Shown here: in pieces, positions 58,801 through 64,000 of the stretch
Position numbering within the stretch: position 1 is the stretch's first letter
How the letters are laid out: each line of letters begins with the position of its first letter
Source: Clostridia bacterium
GTDB taxonomy: Bacteria; Bacillota; Clostridia; Christensenellales; Pumilibacteraceae
Reading direction: 5' to 3'
DNA length: 64,000 nucleotides
NCBI GenBank assembly: GCA_022793815.1
Contig: JAAWDP010000002.1
Location: 1-64,000, forward strand
Position numbers and translations under genes: made by a program
The notes under the pieces: model-generated
Told to the model about the DNA's origin: nothing
The model's database searches: none
Seen by the model: only the letters and a program-made list of their open reading frames with translations

Positions 58801-60482
58801 TTGCGGACTTTATCCGAGAAAGATATATCGCCGCGGCGGACAAGCGCGACCGTTTTGCCGTTTTGAAGCGCGCGGCGCACAGTGGAAGTATAGTTGGAAG
58901 TTCTGCCGACGCCGCCGACCACCACATAGTCCAACGTAAGTTCGCCCGTCGTGGCGTCGATGGTTTCGGGATGTTCTTTGCTCATTTTCTCGAACATGAG
59001 GTCGACGAATTTATATTCGTTCGAATACAAGTCTCTCGAATTGGTTATGAACGCCGCGCCCTCGTTGTCCGTGCCCTTATTGGAAAGGAAATACGGAGCT
59101 TCCGCACCTTCGATACTGGCTACGGAAAGAGCAGCCTCGAAAGTGGACGGAGAACCGACCGTGCCCGAGTCGGGATTGGTTTTGAGATTCATGCCGTAAC
59201 CGCCGCCGCTGCCCGAGCTGGAATCGTTGCTTGCCGCCACGATAAGGCTGGTTCCCGATTTTCTTATGCTTTCGTAAACTTCGGTAAGAAATTCGTCGGT
59301 TTCGTCGGAAGTAAATCCTGCGGACGAACCCAAACTCATGTTTATGACGTCCACGCCCAAAATCACGCAGTCGTTGAGCGCGGCAAGAATGGCATCCGTT
59401 TTTGCGCCGCCGAGATTATCGTCGTCGAGGTCGTCGCTGAAAACTTTCATTATTACAAGCTGTGCCTCGGGAGCGACGCCTATGAAAGTTTCATCCGAGC
59501 CGCCCTCCTTCTCTCCCACTTTTTTGCTGTCGTCCCTGCCTGCTATTATGCCTGCGACATGGGTGCCGTGACTGGAATAGGACGGATAGACGTTGGGGTC
59601 GTTGTCGGCATAGTCGAAAGCGTAAGGCACTTTCGCGTTGACGTACACGTCGTCCGCAGTCAGAGTGGGAACTGCCTGAACAGCCATTACGGTTGCGTCC
59701 GCCGCAACGGCGTCGTCGAGTTTCTTCTGAATATCCGCTTTTTTATAAGTCTTGGTTGTATCTGCCGGTTCGGTTTTGAACGCCTGATGCGTATAGTCGA
59801 GTCCCGTATCGAGAACGGCGACGAGCATGCCCGAACCGTTATATTCTATACCCGTGGTATTATAGATTCCCGTGGAATAGACGTTTGCGTTGTTCATCGC
59901 GACACCGCCGCCCGAAGCCGCTTCGGCAAAAGGAACGGACACGGTTTCGGGTACGAGGTAGCTGTTGCCGTAGTACACCTTTTCCACGCCGCTTATTTTT
60001 TCTATCTTTTCTATATCGCTGTATTCTATCTCAACTGAAAATGCGTTTGTGAGCGCGGTATAATTGTAACCTTTTTCGAATTTGATTCCGCGGCGGCGCA
60101 TTGACGCAAGTATGGAGTTTTGCTTGTCCGTCATCGATTCGGCATACTTTTGTCCCGCGTTCGATGCTGCGAATTCGGCAAAGTCTTGTTTGCGCGACTT
60201 TTCTTCATAGCGGTCGTACAGACTTTCGCCTTCTACTTTGATTATGACGCTTCCCTTACCTTCGAGCGAAGATATGTTTTCCTTTATTACGGACTTGTCG
60301 TACTGGGATTCCTTTACGTCGCTCAAATCGTACTTACCCGTAACATTTTTGAGTCCGCTTCCGGACGTGACCGCAGCAGGCGCGCCGAGCGCGTCGAAAT
60401 CGATACTGCCGAGGCTGACGCCTGCAAGTATCGTCACGCTGAGTACGAGTACAAGTATTTTGGCTTGGATTTTTTTAAACAT
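52854..60482 (-). CDS. Giant cell-surface subtilisin-like protease with Ig-like and BspA-type LRR repeats
   Basis: A 2542-residue exported S8 protease. The signal peptide is at about 8-34, and the prodomain reaches to about 200. The catalytic triad is Asp225 (VAVLDTGLDYTH), His305 (SSHGTHVAGIIAG) and Ser667 (SGTSMASPNMAG), with a PA-type insert at about 510-610, as in lactocepin and C5a-peptidase. Fn3-like beta domains follow, then Big_2-like Ig domains (about 1285-1400), a long array of LRR_5/BspA repeats (about 1410-2180; for example LTEIRDNTFLNCTSLKTVTI), a helical linker, an Ig-like Big_3-type domain (about 2360-2430), an InlB-like repeat, and a C-terminal membrane helix (about 2502-2528) with a basic tail and no LPXTG. 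First gene of the Opp operon. Confidence 0.93.
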   Translation of the reverse strand: MFKKIQAKILVLVLSVTILAGVSLGSIDFDALGAPAAVTSGSGLKNVTGKYDLSDVKESQYDKSVIKENISSLEGKGSVIIKVEGESLYDRYEEKSRKQDFAEFAASNAGQKYAESMTDKQNSILASMRRRGIKFEKGYNYTALTNAFSVEIEYSDIEKIEKISGVEKVYYGNSYLVPETVSVPFAEAASGGGVAMNNANVYSTGIYNTTGIEYNGSGMLVAVLDTGLDYTHQAFKTEPADTTKTYKKADIQKKLDDAVAADATVMAVQAVPTLTADDVYVNAKVPYAFDYADNDPNVYPSYSSHGTHVAGIIAGRDDSKKVGEKEGGSDETFIGVAPEAQLVIMKVFSDDLDDDNLGGAKTDAILAALNDCVILGVDVINMSLGSSAGFTSDETDEFLTEVYESIRKSGTSLIVAASNDSSSGSGGGYGMNLKTNPDSGTVGSPSTFEAALSVASIEGAEAPYFLSNKGTDNEGAAFITNSRDLYSNEYKFVDLMFEKMSKEHPETIDATTGELTLDYVVVGGVGRTSNYTSTVRRALQNGKTVALVRRGDISFSDKVRNAMDAGAVGVIIYNNLSGEIRMSLGDVENPVPSCSIDMNAGTKMVESAVRSVGTFTMKRDYTAGPFMSSFSSLGVTPDLRLKPEITAHGGEIMSAVPGGYEKMSGTSMASPNMAGAATLLRQHVKEVQHLEGMELNARVNQLLMSTATIANNPDNNPYSPRKQGAGLANILSAINTPAYITVKDADNTVKDKTKIELLDDPNREGVYKASFTVNNLTDKAVEYTLSSYVMTETLAINNKTVEENSKMLDDADVTFTVNNAQCKAGSRVTVPANGALDISVTVTLTQANKEYIDTSFENGMYVEGFFRLLKGDGADAAYSDLSVPFLAFYGDWADAPLLDYSLYELAVTDADQSIKDEDKPKAQSRATTPIGLYDNGQYILQLGSYIYAQDEMNVEIFPDEKKAALSMYDEAGHRSIYELYMIYGGLLRCAKTMHVTIADATTGELIYDKVENNVRKAYAGGGSNVGAPILMDMNPSDWGLANNREYVFKMQGTLDWEKNGGKANNDTFRFTFRTDYEAPTIEAYSVRFEPYTENKEVKYKIYLDVDVHDNQYAAAVLPCYIKDNTLTLMTEYVVPVYSSQNSTTRVSIDITDYYDAYINNNTEYSDGGLFLGVEDYAMNQSLWEIDLKKAVKYCDSLEFAEDGDKLILVDEKTEDTTVNGQPVKNKYNIYDLTIAPNEAYKLNAATTPSDTFPYKMEWSVVPSRVASANENEIFGKSAGNATVTVKDGNGLVKARINVTVTGSALREPAPEKLTALPMINKDDHVQSLATQNGVAASIELYPFVTRQLSMDVQPWYAKDKVEFEYSSSNPAVASVSDSGLISTHSRGTATVTISAKGYNRVSTSVRIVVVSEYNISNYTLYDYYGPSDVKIPDELNVMYIDEDCFAGKPITSIVLPKTLTEIRDNTFLNCTSLKTVTIPGKTTVLGKSAFENCTALETLILQEFIDDDFKNDPMTGVLTAGNRAFANCRSLKTIYNPTRLTAVGREAFLNCTSLETLNLTKVAFVYDRAFAGCTSLKSVELDGFTEAGTNMFYGCTSLNNVVYKMDTVAQNMFYGCTSLDNITFEVPLRSIGASAFEGTALKKVSLKGNVSIDTMAFANTPLTQVELGADCKINIVGYAPFAGCDSFTQFALASGNTYYQVDSGILYDSGKTRIILVPDGITSVPSMPSTLKEIGNSAFANRKNLTSFTIGSSVTSIGDNAFAGTALTSIVIPASVKEIGYGAFANCASLSSVTLGSGVTEIQRSTFGGCSALSDIDLSNIVYIGANAFAESGLTSVTFGSGLKEISDGAFMSTSLVNVVLPAGVKTIGKQAFASMPELTTVTLSSVTSMGDYAFAGNKKLSGVTVADGATVIGDFAFYGSSALTSLILPDSIKSIGTGAFYGSTELKSVNLGNVENIGNLAFYGCGLTSLTTAAVTVGDGAFANTALTNADISKAESVGVQAFLNAPLTNVRLDSVKTLGSEAFAGTRLVSVKLPATLSSYNKEKVITVHRQSNDMIEDIMFYTESVGGGVFAAVPTLVEIKVDSANPVFFDDNGILYGRVNDGYTLVQYPAGKSGTSYEVKADTVRIEPEAFFFGITAANAKLKKVTLPASLKNIGDRAFYASGITEYVFNSVAAPVLESNYVSEDEVSEDSALSAAFAARGNNSGSEVFYANFSDYVARITAANKIKEAVSGYKAPDFGLTATYPENGVGYDNMIWSAFFSSKKTSAYAADANTLAAIKALGNLPDVSEINSAADITALDALASEKVAPARALYNEVTDPAQLAFISEADIVKLPQIEAAVRAAREKFGAPAHVASLKIASRPQKLRYYDGDTLDTTGLSVVAVYDDTSEEIITGYTLDKSVLHIGDNLVTVSYEGKEASFNISVSAVPVYYTVKFSGKGVNIAPVTVQSGEKLTRPEDPVRKGYEFVGWYNGDEQFDFLTSTVNSDLTLTARFERIGGGLSAGAIAGIVIGCVLVAAGIATAVVFILLKKKGKTAKGE

Positions 60483-60640
60483 AAGTCCTCCTCTCGGGTC
60501 ACGCCGAACCCTTGGTCTTTCCGAAAGCCCGAGAAGCGCATCCGACGGTACTGAATAAAGCAGTCGGTTTACCGCCGTTTCGGGGGTTTGAAAAAGGACA
60601 AGATGTCCGACATCACAGTCGCCCTTTTTATGGTATTTTG
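60483..60640 (-). promoter_or_regulatory. Structured 5' leader of the subtilase-Opp operon
   Basis: About 155 bases of untranslated leader. Near its 5' end is a terminator-like hairpin (see next entry). Near its 3' end TCTCGGG (minus 60534-60528) can pair perfectly with CCCGAGA (60498-60492), which touches the GGAGGA ribosome site. A competing GGGT/ACCC pairing (60511-60508 with 60499-60496) uses the same bases. I recognise no known riboswitch; the regulation is inferred from the structure only. Confidence 0.45.
60591..60630 (-). terminator. Terminator-like hairpin near the start of the subtilase leader
   Basis: Minus strand: AAAAAGG ... GAC ... GATGT-CGG-ACATC ... GTC CTTTTT, a nested stem that ends in five T, beginning about ten bases after the predicted start. 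It could attenuate the operon, or be a stabilising 5' stem. Confidence 0.5.
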
Positions 60641-60644
60641 TATT

Positions 60645-60674
60645 ATTATACGCTTTTTATTTTAAATATGTCAA
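60645..60674 (-). promoter_or_regulatory. Promoter of the subtilase-Opp operon
   Basis: Minus strand: TTGACA (60669-60674), 18 bases, TATAAT (60645-60650). The stretch 60675-60855 is very A+T-rich and shows no other clear feature. Confidence 0.75.
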
Positions 60675-60855
60675 GTAAAACATGGAAGAAATTACTGTAA
60701 TATAACTATATATATAAGTTTGAAAGTATTTTTTTGTTTTTATGCATATTTTTTTCACACAGTTCTCACAAAAATGCGGCATGCGGCGAAGAAAACGGCA
60801 AAAAACGAACCGAAACGCTTTTATGCATACGAAATCGATTTTATGCAAAATTAAT

Positions 60856-60888
60856 GTATAAAAAGCGGGACAATGTTATGTCCCGGCT
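60856..60888 (-). terminator. Terminator of the TIR-GNAT gene
   Basis: CGGGACA (60866-60872) pairs with TGTCCCG (60879-60885). On the minus strand it is followed by CTTTTTAT. It lies just past the stop codon at 60904. Confidence 0.85.
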
Positions 60889-60903
60889 TCTCTTTGCACG
60901 CAT

Positions 60904-62256
60904 TTATATTTTAATATAGATAACGCAACTGCAATGACAGGGATTGCCGCAATGCGGACAGTTAAATCCTTCTTCGATACTGCTTTCATACCAATAATTC
61001 GGTATCTCGATTGCACGCTCGAATCCGCATTTCTCTAAAATAGAAGCAATATTAACGACTCCGGCATGTTTCCAAGCGGGAGAAGCAAAGCTTGTAACTC
61101 CCTGCTTAGCCATTGTATTTAAACTCTCGCCAAGCAACATAGAACCCAGTCCGAGGTTTTTCGTTCGTTCATCTACTGCCACGGTTTTAATGATACCTAT
61201 GTTCTTCTCGAATTTCAGCTCGTTGATATCTTTGCCGTAAGCAATCTTTTTAAGTTCGGCGTAGGAAACTTGCTTGCTTATACAGAATCCCGCTATCTTC
61301 GAGTTTTCCGAATTGTAAGCGACCAAACAGAAAGTGGAATCGTCCTCGTTTAGAATTTCCCTTAAAAACTCCTCGGTAATATAATTTTTGCCCAGGCGGC
61401 TGTCTGCGATGCGTGTGATAGACGGAAAATCCGACACTTTCGCATATCTTACTTTATAAGCGGCGTCTTGCTTTTTAAAAACATATCTGCCCGTGGTTAT
61501 GCTGTTGTTTTCATTATCATAACCCGACCAGTACCCTTCCAAAGCGCCGTTGCCTTTAAGCTCCAAATAAAACGTACCGAACCCGTCATCCAAATAGCCT
61601 TTTGCTCTGTATATTCCCGCCAAACGCTTTTTGCCGTAGATACGCCCGCTGATTTTCCAGGCTTGGCGCGTACCGAACCACGTTTTGCCCCACACTCTGT
61701 TTCCGAATCTATGAAGCACGGCAGGTGCTTTTCTTACTATGATTCTGCCTCTGTCGCTGTCCTCGTACTGAGAAATGTATTTTCCCGAAAAAGTCAGTTT
61801 TCCCGACGCCATGCCGCTAGAAAACGACGTGAACGAATCCTTGGGATATTTCAATAATCCCGGCAAAGTTTCGAGTCTGGACGACAGAGAAGCCGCATTA
61901 TAGGTTACCGCCTGATACATCGATATTGTCTGAATGGACTCGGGCAGCTGCGGCGGATATGTAAATTCGTCGTCTTGCAATACTATTATATTCAAGTTAT
62001 ATTCGATAGCGGCGGCTATCTCCGTTCTGACCCAGTCGTCGTCGGAAGAGCACCTGTTCAATGCTTCCGGCGACAAAACAAGTATGAAATTCTCAGCCTG
62101 AATCAAGCGCATTTTAAGCTGCTCGTCAAACCTGCCTGCCTCCATTCCCGTCATATCATAGAACGGATTGAACCCTTTTAATTTAAGAAAATCGTATACG
62201 CGCGCGGCAACGCCTGCTCCGCCGGCTCGTCTGTAACTTATAAATGTATCAAACAT
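60904..62256 (-). CDS. TIR - beta domain - GNAT - zinc ribbon multidomain protein
   Basis: A 450-residue soluble protein. Residues 1-140 are a TIR domain close to the SARM1 pattern: FISYRR (5-10), BB-loop-like YDMTGMEAGRFDEQL, FILVLSPEALNRC, and WVRTE with Glu79 at the catalytic glutamate place of the WxxxE motif. Residues about 165-262 are a beta-rich domain of unknown family (WKISGRIYGKKRLAGIYRAK, LELKGNGALEGYWSGYDNEN). Residues about 263-420 are a GNAT acetyltransferase with the acetyl-CoA loop RTKNLGLGSMLLGES. Residues 429-446 carry a Cys-rich ribbon (CPHCGNPCHCSC). Bacterial TIR domains are NADases or scaffolds; GNATs acetylate amines. GAGGAAG precedes the ATG. It is monocistronic, with its own promoter and terminator. 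Substrate and partner are unknown. Confidence 0.88.
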   Translation of the reverse strand: MFDTFISYRRAGGAGVAARVYDFLKLKGFNPFYDMTGMEAGRFDEQLKMRLIQAENFILVLSPEALNRCSSDDDWVRTEIAAAIEYNLNIIVLQDDEFTYPPQLPESIQTISMYQAVTYNAASLSSRLETLPGLLKYPKDSFTSFSSGMASGKLTFSGKYISQYEDSDRGRIIVRKAPAVLHRFGNRVWGKTWFGTRQAWKISGRIYGKKRLAGIYRAKGYLDDGFGTFYLELKGNGALEGYWSGYDNENNSITTGRYVFKKQDAAYKVRYAKVSDFPSITRIADSRLGKNYITEEFLREILNEDDSTFCLVAYNSENSKIAGFCISKQVSYAELKKIAYGKDINELKFEKNIGIIKTVAVDERTKNLGLGSMLLGESLNTMAKQGVTSFASPAWKHAGVVNIASILEKCGFERAIEIPNYWYESSIEEGFNCPHCGNPCHCSCVIYIKI

Positions 62257-62337
62257 AATGCAATCTTCCTCACTGTATAATCAAACATGTACATATCATA
62301 ATTACGTTTACCCAATCCGCTTACCTTTTTCACATTC

Positions 62338-62366
62338 ATTTTAACATAATTTACATTAAAAATCAA
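62338..62366 (-). promoter_or_regulatory. Promoter of the TIR-GNAT gene
   Basis: Minus strand: TTGATT (62361-62366), 17 bases, TAAAAT (62338-62343) with TGT upstream. This leaves a leader of about 75 bases. Confidence 0.7.
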
Positions 62367-62392
62367 GTCGGTTGCTGTGAACATCGACATTA

Positions 62393-62430
62393 AGTTATAT
62401 AAAAACAGGCAACCGTCGGTTGCCTGTTTT
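62393..62430 (-). terminator. Terminator of ppdK
   Basis: AACAGGCAACC (62404-62414) pairs with GGTTGCCTGTT (62418-62428). On the minus strand it is followed by TTTTTATAT. It lies 23 bases after the ppdK stop. Confidence 0.85.
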
Positions 62431-62452
62431 GTGTTGGTTCTGTTTAATCGAT

Positions 62453-64000
62453 TTACTTTCTCGGGTTTTTAATGTTTGCCTGTGCAGCGGCGAGACGGGC
62501 AATGGGAACGCGGTAAGGCGAGCAGGATACGTAGTTAAGTCCTATCTTATGGCAGAACTCGATACTCGAAGGGTCGCCGCCGTGTTCGCCGCAGATACCG
62601 CAGTGGATATTCTTGCGGGTCTTTTTGCCGAGTTCGACAGCAGTTTCCATGAGCTTGCCTACGCCCGTGGTGTCAAGACGTGCGAACGGGTCGGATTCGT
62701 AAATCTTGTTTGCATAGTACGAAGGAAGGAACTTGCCTGCGTCGTCGCGCGAGAATCCGAACGTCATCTGCGTCAAGTCGTTCGTACCGAAGCAGAAGAA
62801 CTCCGCTTCCTTTGCGATTTCGTCCGCGGTAAGCGCGGCGCGGGGTATTTCTATCATAGTACCGACTTCGTACTTCAAATCGACGTTAGCCGCTTTGATG
62901 ATTTCGTCGGCGGTCTTGACGACGATATCCTTGACGAACTTCATTTCTTTGACTTCGCCAGTAAGAGGAATCATTATCTCGGGAACGACTTTCCAATCCT
63001 TATGCTTCTTCCGGACGGCTATTGCGGCTTTGATTACCGCTTTGGTCTGCATTACCGCAATCTCGGGATACGTTACGGTAAGGCGGCAGCCGCGGTGTCC
63101 CATCATCGGGTTGAACTCGTGAAGGTCGGAAATGAGCTGTTTGATTGTTTCCACACTCTTGCCCTGAGCCTTGGCAAGCATTGCGATGTCCGCTTCGTCG
63201 GTGGGAACGAATTCGTGAAGAGGCGGGTCGAGGAAACGAATGGTTACGGGCTGTCCGCCGAGCGCTTCGAAGAGCCCTTCGAAATCCGCTTGTTGCATGG
63301 GCTCGATTTTGGCGAGCGCGGCTTCGCGTTCTTCCACCGTTTCGGAACAAATCATCTCGCGGAACTTGTCTATTCTACCCTCGCCGAAGAACATGTGTTC
63401 GGTACGGCAAAGACCTATGCCCTGCGCTCCGAATGCGGCAGCCTGTTTTGCGTCTGCGGGGGTGTCGGCATTGGTTCTGACGCCGAGCGCCTTATACTTG
63501 TCCGCAAGCTCCATTATTCTGCCGAAGTAGCCGCTGTTGGGGTCCGCGGGAACAGTGGGGATAAGTCCGTCGTAGATGTTGCCCGTAGAGCCGTCAAGCG
63601 AAATAGGGTCGCCCTCTTTATACACTTTTCCTGCGAGAGTGAACTTTTTGTTCTCCTCGTCCATTTTGATGTCGCCGCAACCGGAAACGCAGCAAGTACC
63701 CATGCCGCGGGCAACGACTGCCGCGTGGGAAGTCTGACCGCCGCGCACGGTAAGTATGCCCTGCGCGTACTTCATGCCCTCGATGTCTTCGGGCGAAGTT
63801 TCAAGACGGACAAGCACGACTTTCTTGCCTTTCTTGCCCTCTATAACCGCGTCTTCCGCCGTGAACACGACGCCGCCGGCAGCCGCGCCGGGGGACGCCG
63901 CTATGCCCTTGCCTATCACGTTCTTTTTGTCGGCTTCTTTGAGCGCTTTCGGGTCGAACGTCGGGTGAAGAAGCATATCCAGCGATTTTGCGTCTATCTG
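62453..64000 (-). CDS. ppdK: Pyruvate, phosphate dikinase, C-terminal part (cut by window edge)
   Basis: 516 residues of an enzyme of about 870-880; the frame is open to base 64000 (QIDAKSLDMLLHPTFDP at the edge), so the N-terminal ATP-grasp part lies outside. It interconverts pyruvate, ATP and phosphate with phosphoenolpyruvate, AMP and pyrophosphate. The phospho-histidine is in TVRGGQTSHAAVVARGMG, the PEP/pyruvate TIM barrel has GIGLCRTEHMFFGEGR and FGTNDLTQMTFGFSRDD, and the catalytic Cys is in GLNYVSCSPYRVPIARL. The first Met visible in the window is internal, not a start. In anaerobes it commonly works in glycolysis/gluconeogenesis with pyrophosphate. Confidence 0.96.
   Translation of the reverse strand, partial: QIDAKSLDMLLHPTFDPKALKEADKKNVIGKGIAASPGAAAGGVVFTAEDAVIEGKKGKKVVLVRLETSPEDIEGMKYAQGILTVRGGQTSHAAVVARGMGTCCVSGCGDIKMDEENKKFTLAGKVYKEGDPISLDGSTGNIYDGLIPTVPADPNSGYFGRIMELADKYKALGVRTNADTPADAKQAAAFGAQGIGLCRTEHMFFGEGRIDKFREMICSETVEEREAALAKIEPMQQADFEGLFEALGGQPVTIRFLDPPLHEFVPTDEADIAMLAKAQGKSVETIKQLISDLHEFNPMMGHRGCRLTVTYPEIAVMQTKAVIKAAIAVRKKHKDWKVVPEIMIPLTGEVKEMKFVKDIVVKTADEIIKAANVDLKYEVGTMIEIPRAALTADEIAKEAEFFCFGTNDLTQMTFGFSRDDAGKFLPSYYANKIYESDPFARLDTTGVGKLMETAVELGKKTRKNIHCGICGEHGGDPSSIEFCHKIGLNYVSCSPYRVPIARLAAAQANIKNPRK

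Noticed and set aside
60483..60640. Cyclic-di-GMP or other known riboswitch before the surface protease
   Set aside because: The conserved core strings of the c-di-GMP-I, ydaO, glycine and THF classes are not present. The leader is listed only as structured.

Overview
The window looks like chromosome from a Gram-positive-type anaerobe of the Bacillota (class Clostridia; a gut-type uncultured lineage is my guess). Reasons: a dgt-dnaG-rpoD-trmK cluster, a lysine riboswitch ahead of asd-dapA-dapB, lipoprotein and surface-protein style with BspA-type leucine-rich repeats, a pyruvate phosphate dikinase, and sigma-A-like promoters, many with an extended -10. Base composition is fairly even except for a clearly A+T-richer stretch at about 23.1-26.8 kb. 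No phage, IS, CRISPR or rRNA was seen.

Layout. 1-2.5 kb: the last 20 codons of one gene (perhaps a recombinase), then a 5'-truncated substrate-binding protein, ATPase and permease of a nitrate/sulfonate/pyrimidine-type ABC importer. 2.4-9.1 kb (minus): a YkvI-type transporter, then an operon read from a near-consensus, apparently leaderless promoter: M20 amidohydrolase, DUF624-like membrane protein, methyltransferase, TPR protein, HEAT-like protein. 9.1-12.2 kb (plus): promoter, lysine riboswitch with a readable attenuator, asd-dapA-dapB, terminator. 12.2-19.6 kb: GH95 glycosidase, membrane M28 peptidase, a small protein divergent from a WYL regulator, and a lytic transglycosylase. 19.6-23.1 kb (minus): coaE, polA and, upstream of polA, a roughly 200-nt structured non-coding RNA candidate resembling 6S RNA. 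23.1-26.8 kb: an A+T-rich accessory segment with a membrane protein/SLOG gene pair, two tandem 90 percent identical XRE regulators and an MBL hydrolase, next to two tRNA-Leu genes. 27.2-32.1 kb: housekeeping and hypothetical genes (cytidylate-kinase-like, galU plus a degenerate amidohydrolase, acyl-CoA synthetase). 32.1-38.8 kb (minus): dgt, dnaG, two tandem primary sigma factors, trmK, zinc-ribbon protein. 38.9-60.7 kb (minus): nine tightly packed genes that look like one 21-kb operon, with a 2542-residue surface subtilase, a BspA-like lipoprotein, a small membrane protein, another lipoprotein and a complete but heavily modified Opp peptide importer. 60.9-62.3 kb: a TIR-(beta domain)-GNAT-zinc ribbon protein. 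62.4-64 kb: the 3' part of ppdK.

How it fits together. The large operon reads as an outside-in peptide scavenging system: a cell-surface protease with repeat domains releases peptides that the encoded Opp system imports. Every Opp subunit carries extra sequence, and OppF has a histone H1-like Lys/Ala/Ser tail. The most novel items are the TIR-GNAT fusion, with a SARM1-like TIR domain that keeps the putative NADase glutamate, and the SLOG/membrane/XRE module. Both could belong to nucleotide-signalling or defence biology, but that is inference from domains only.
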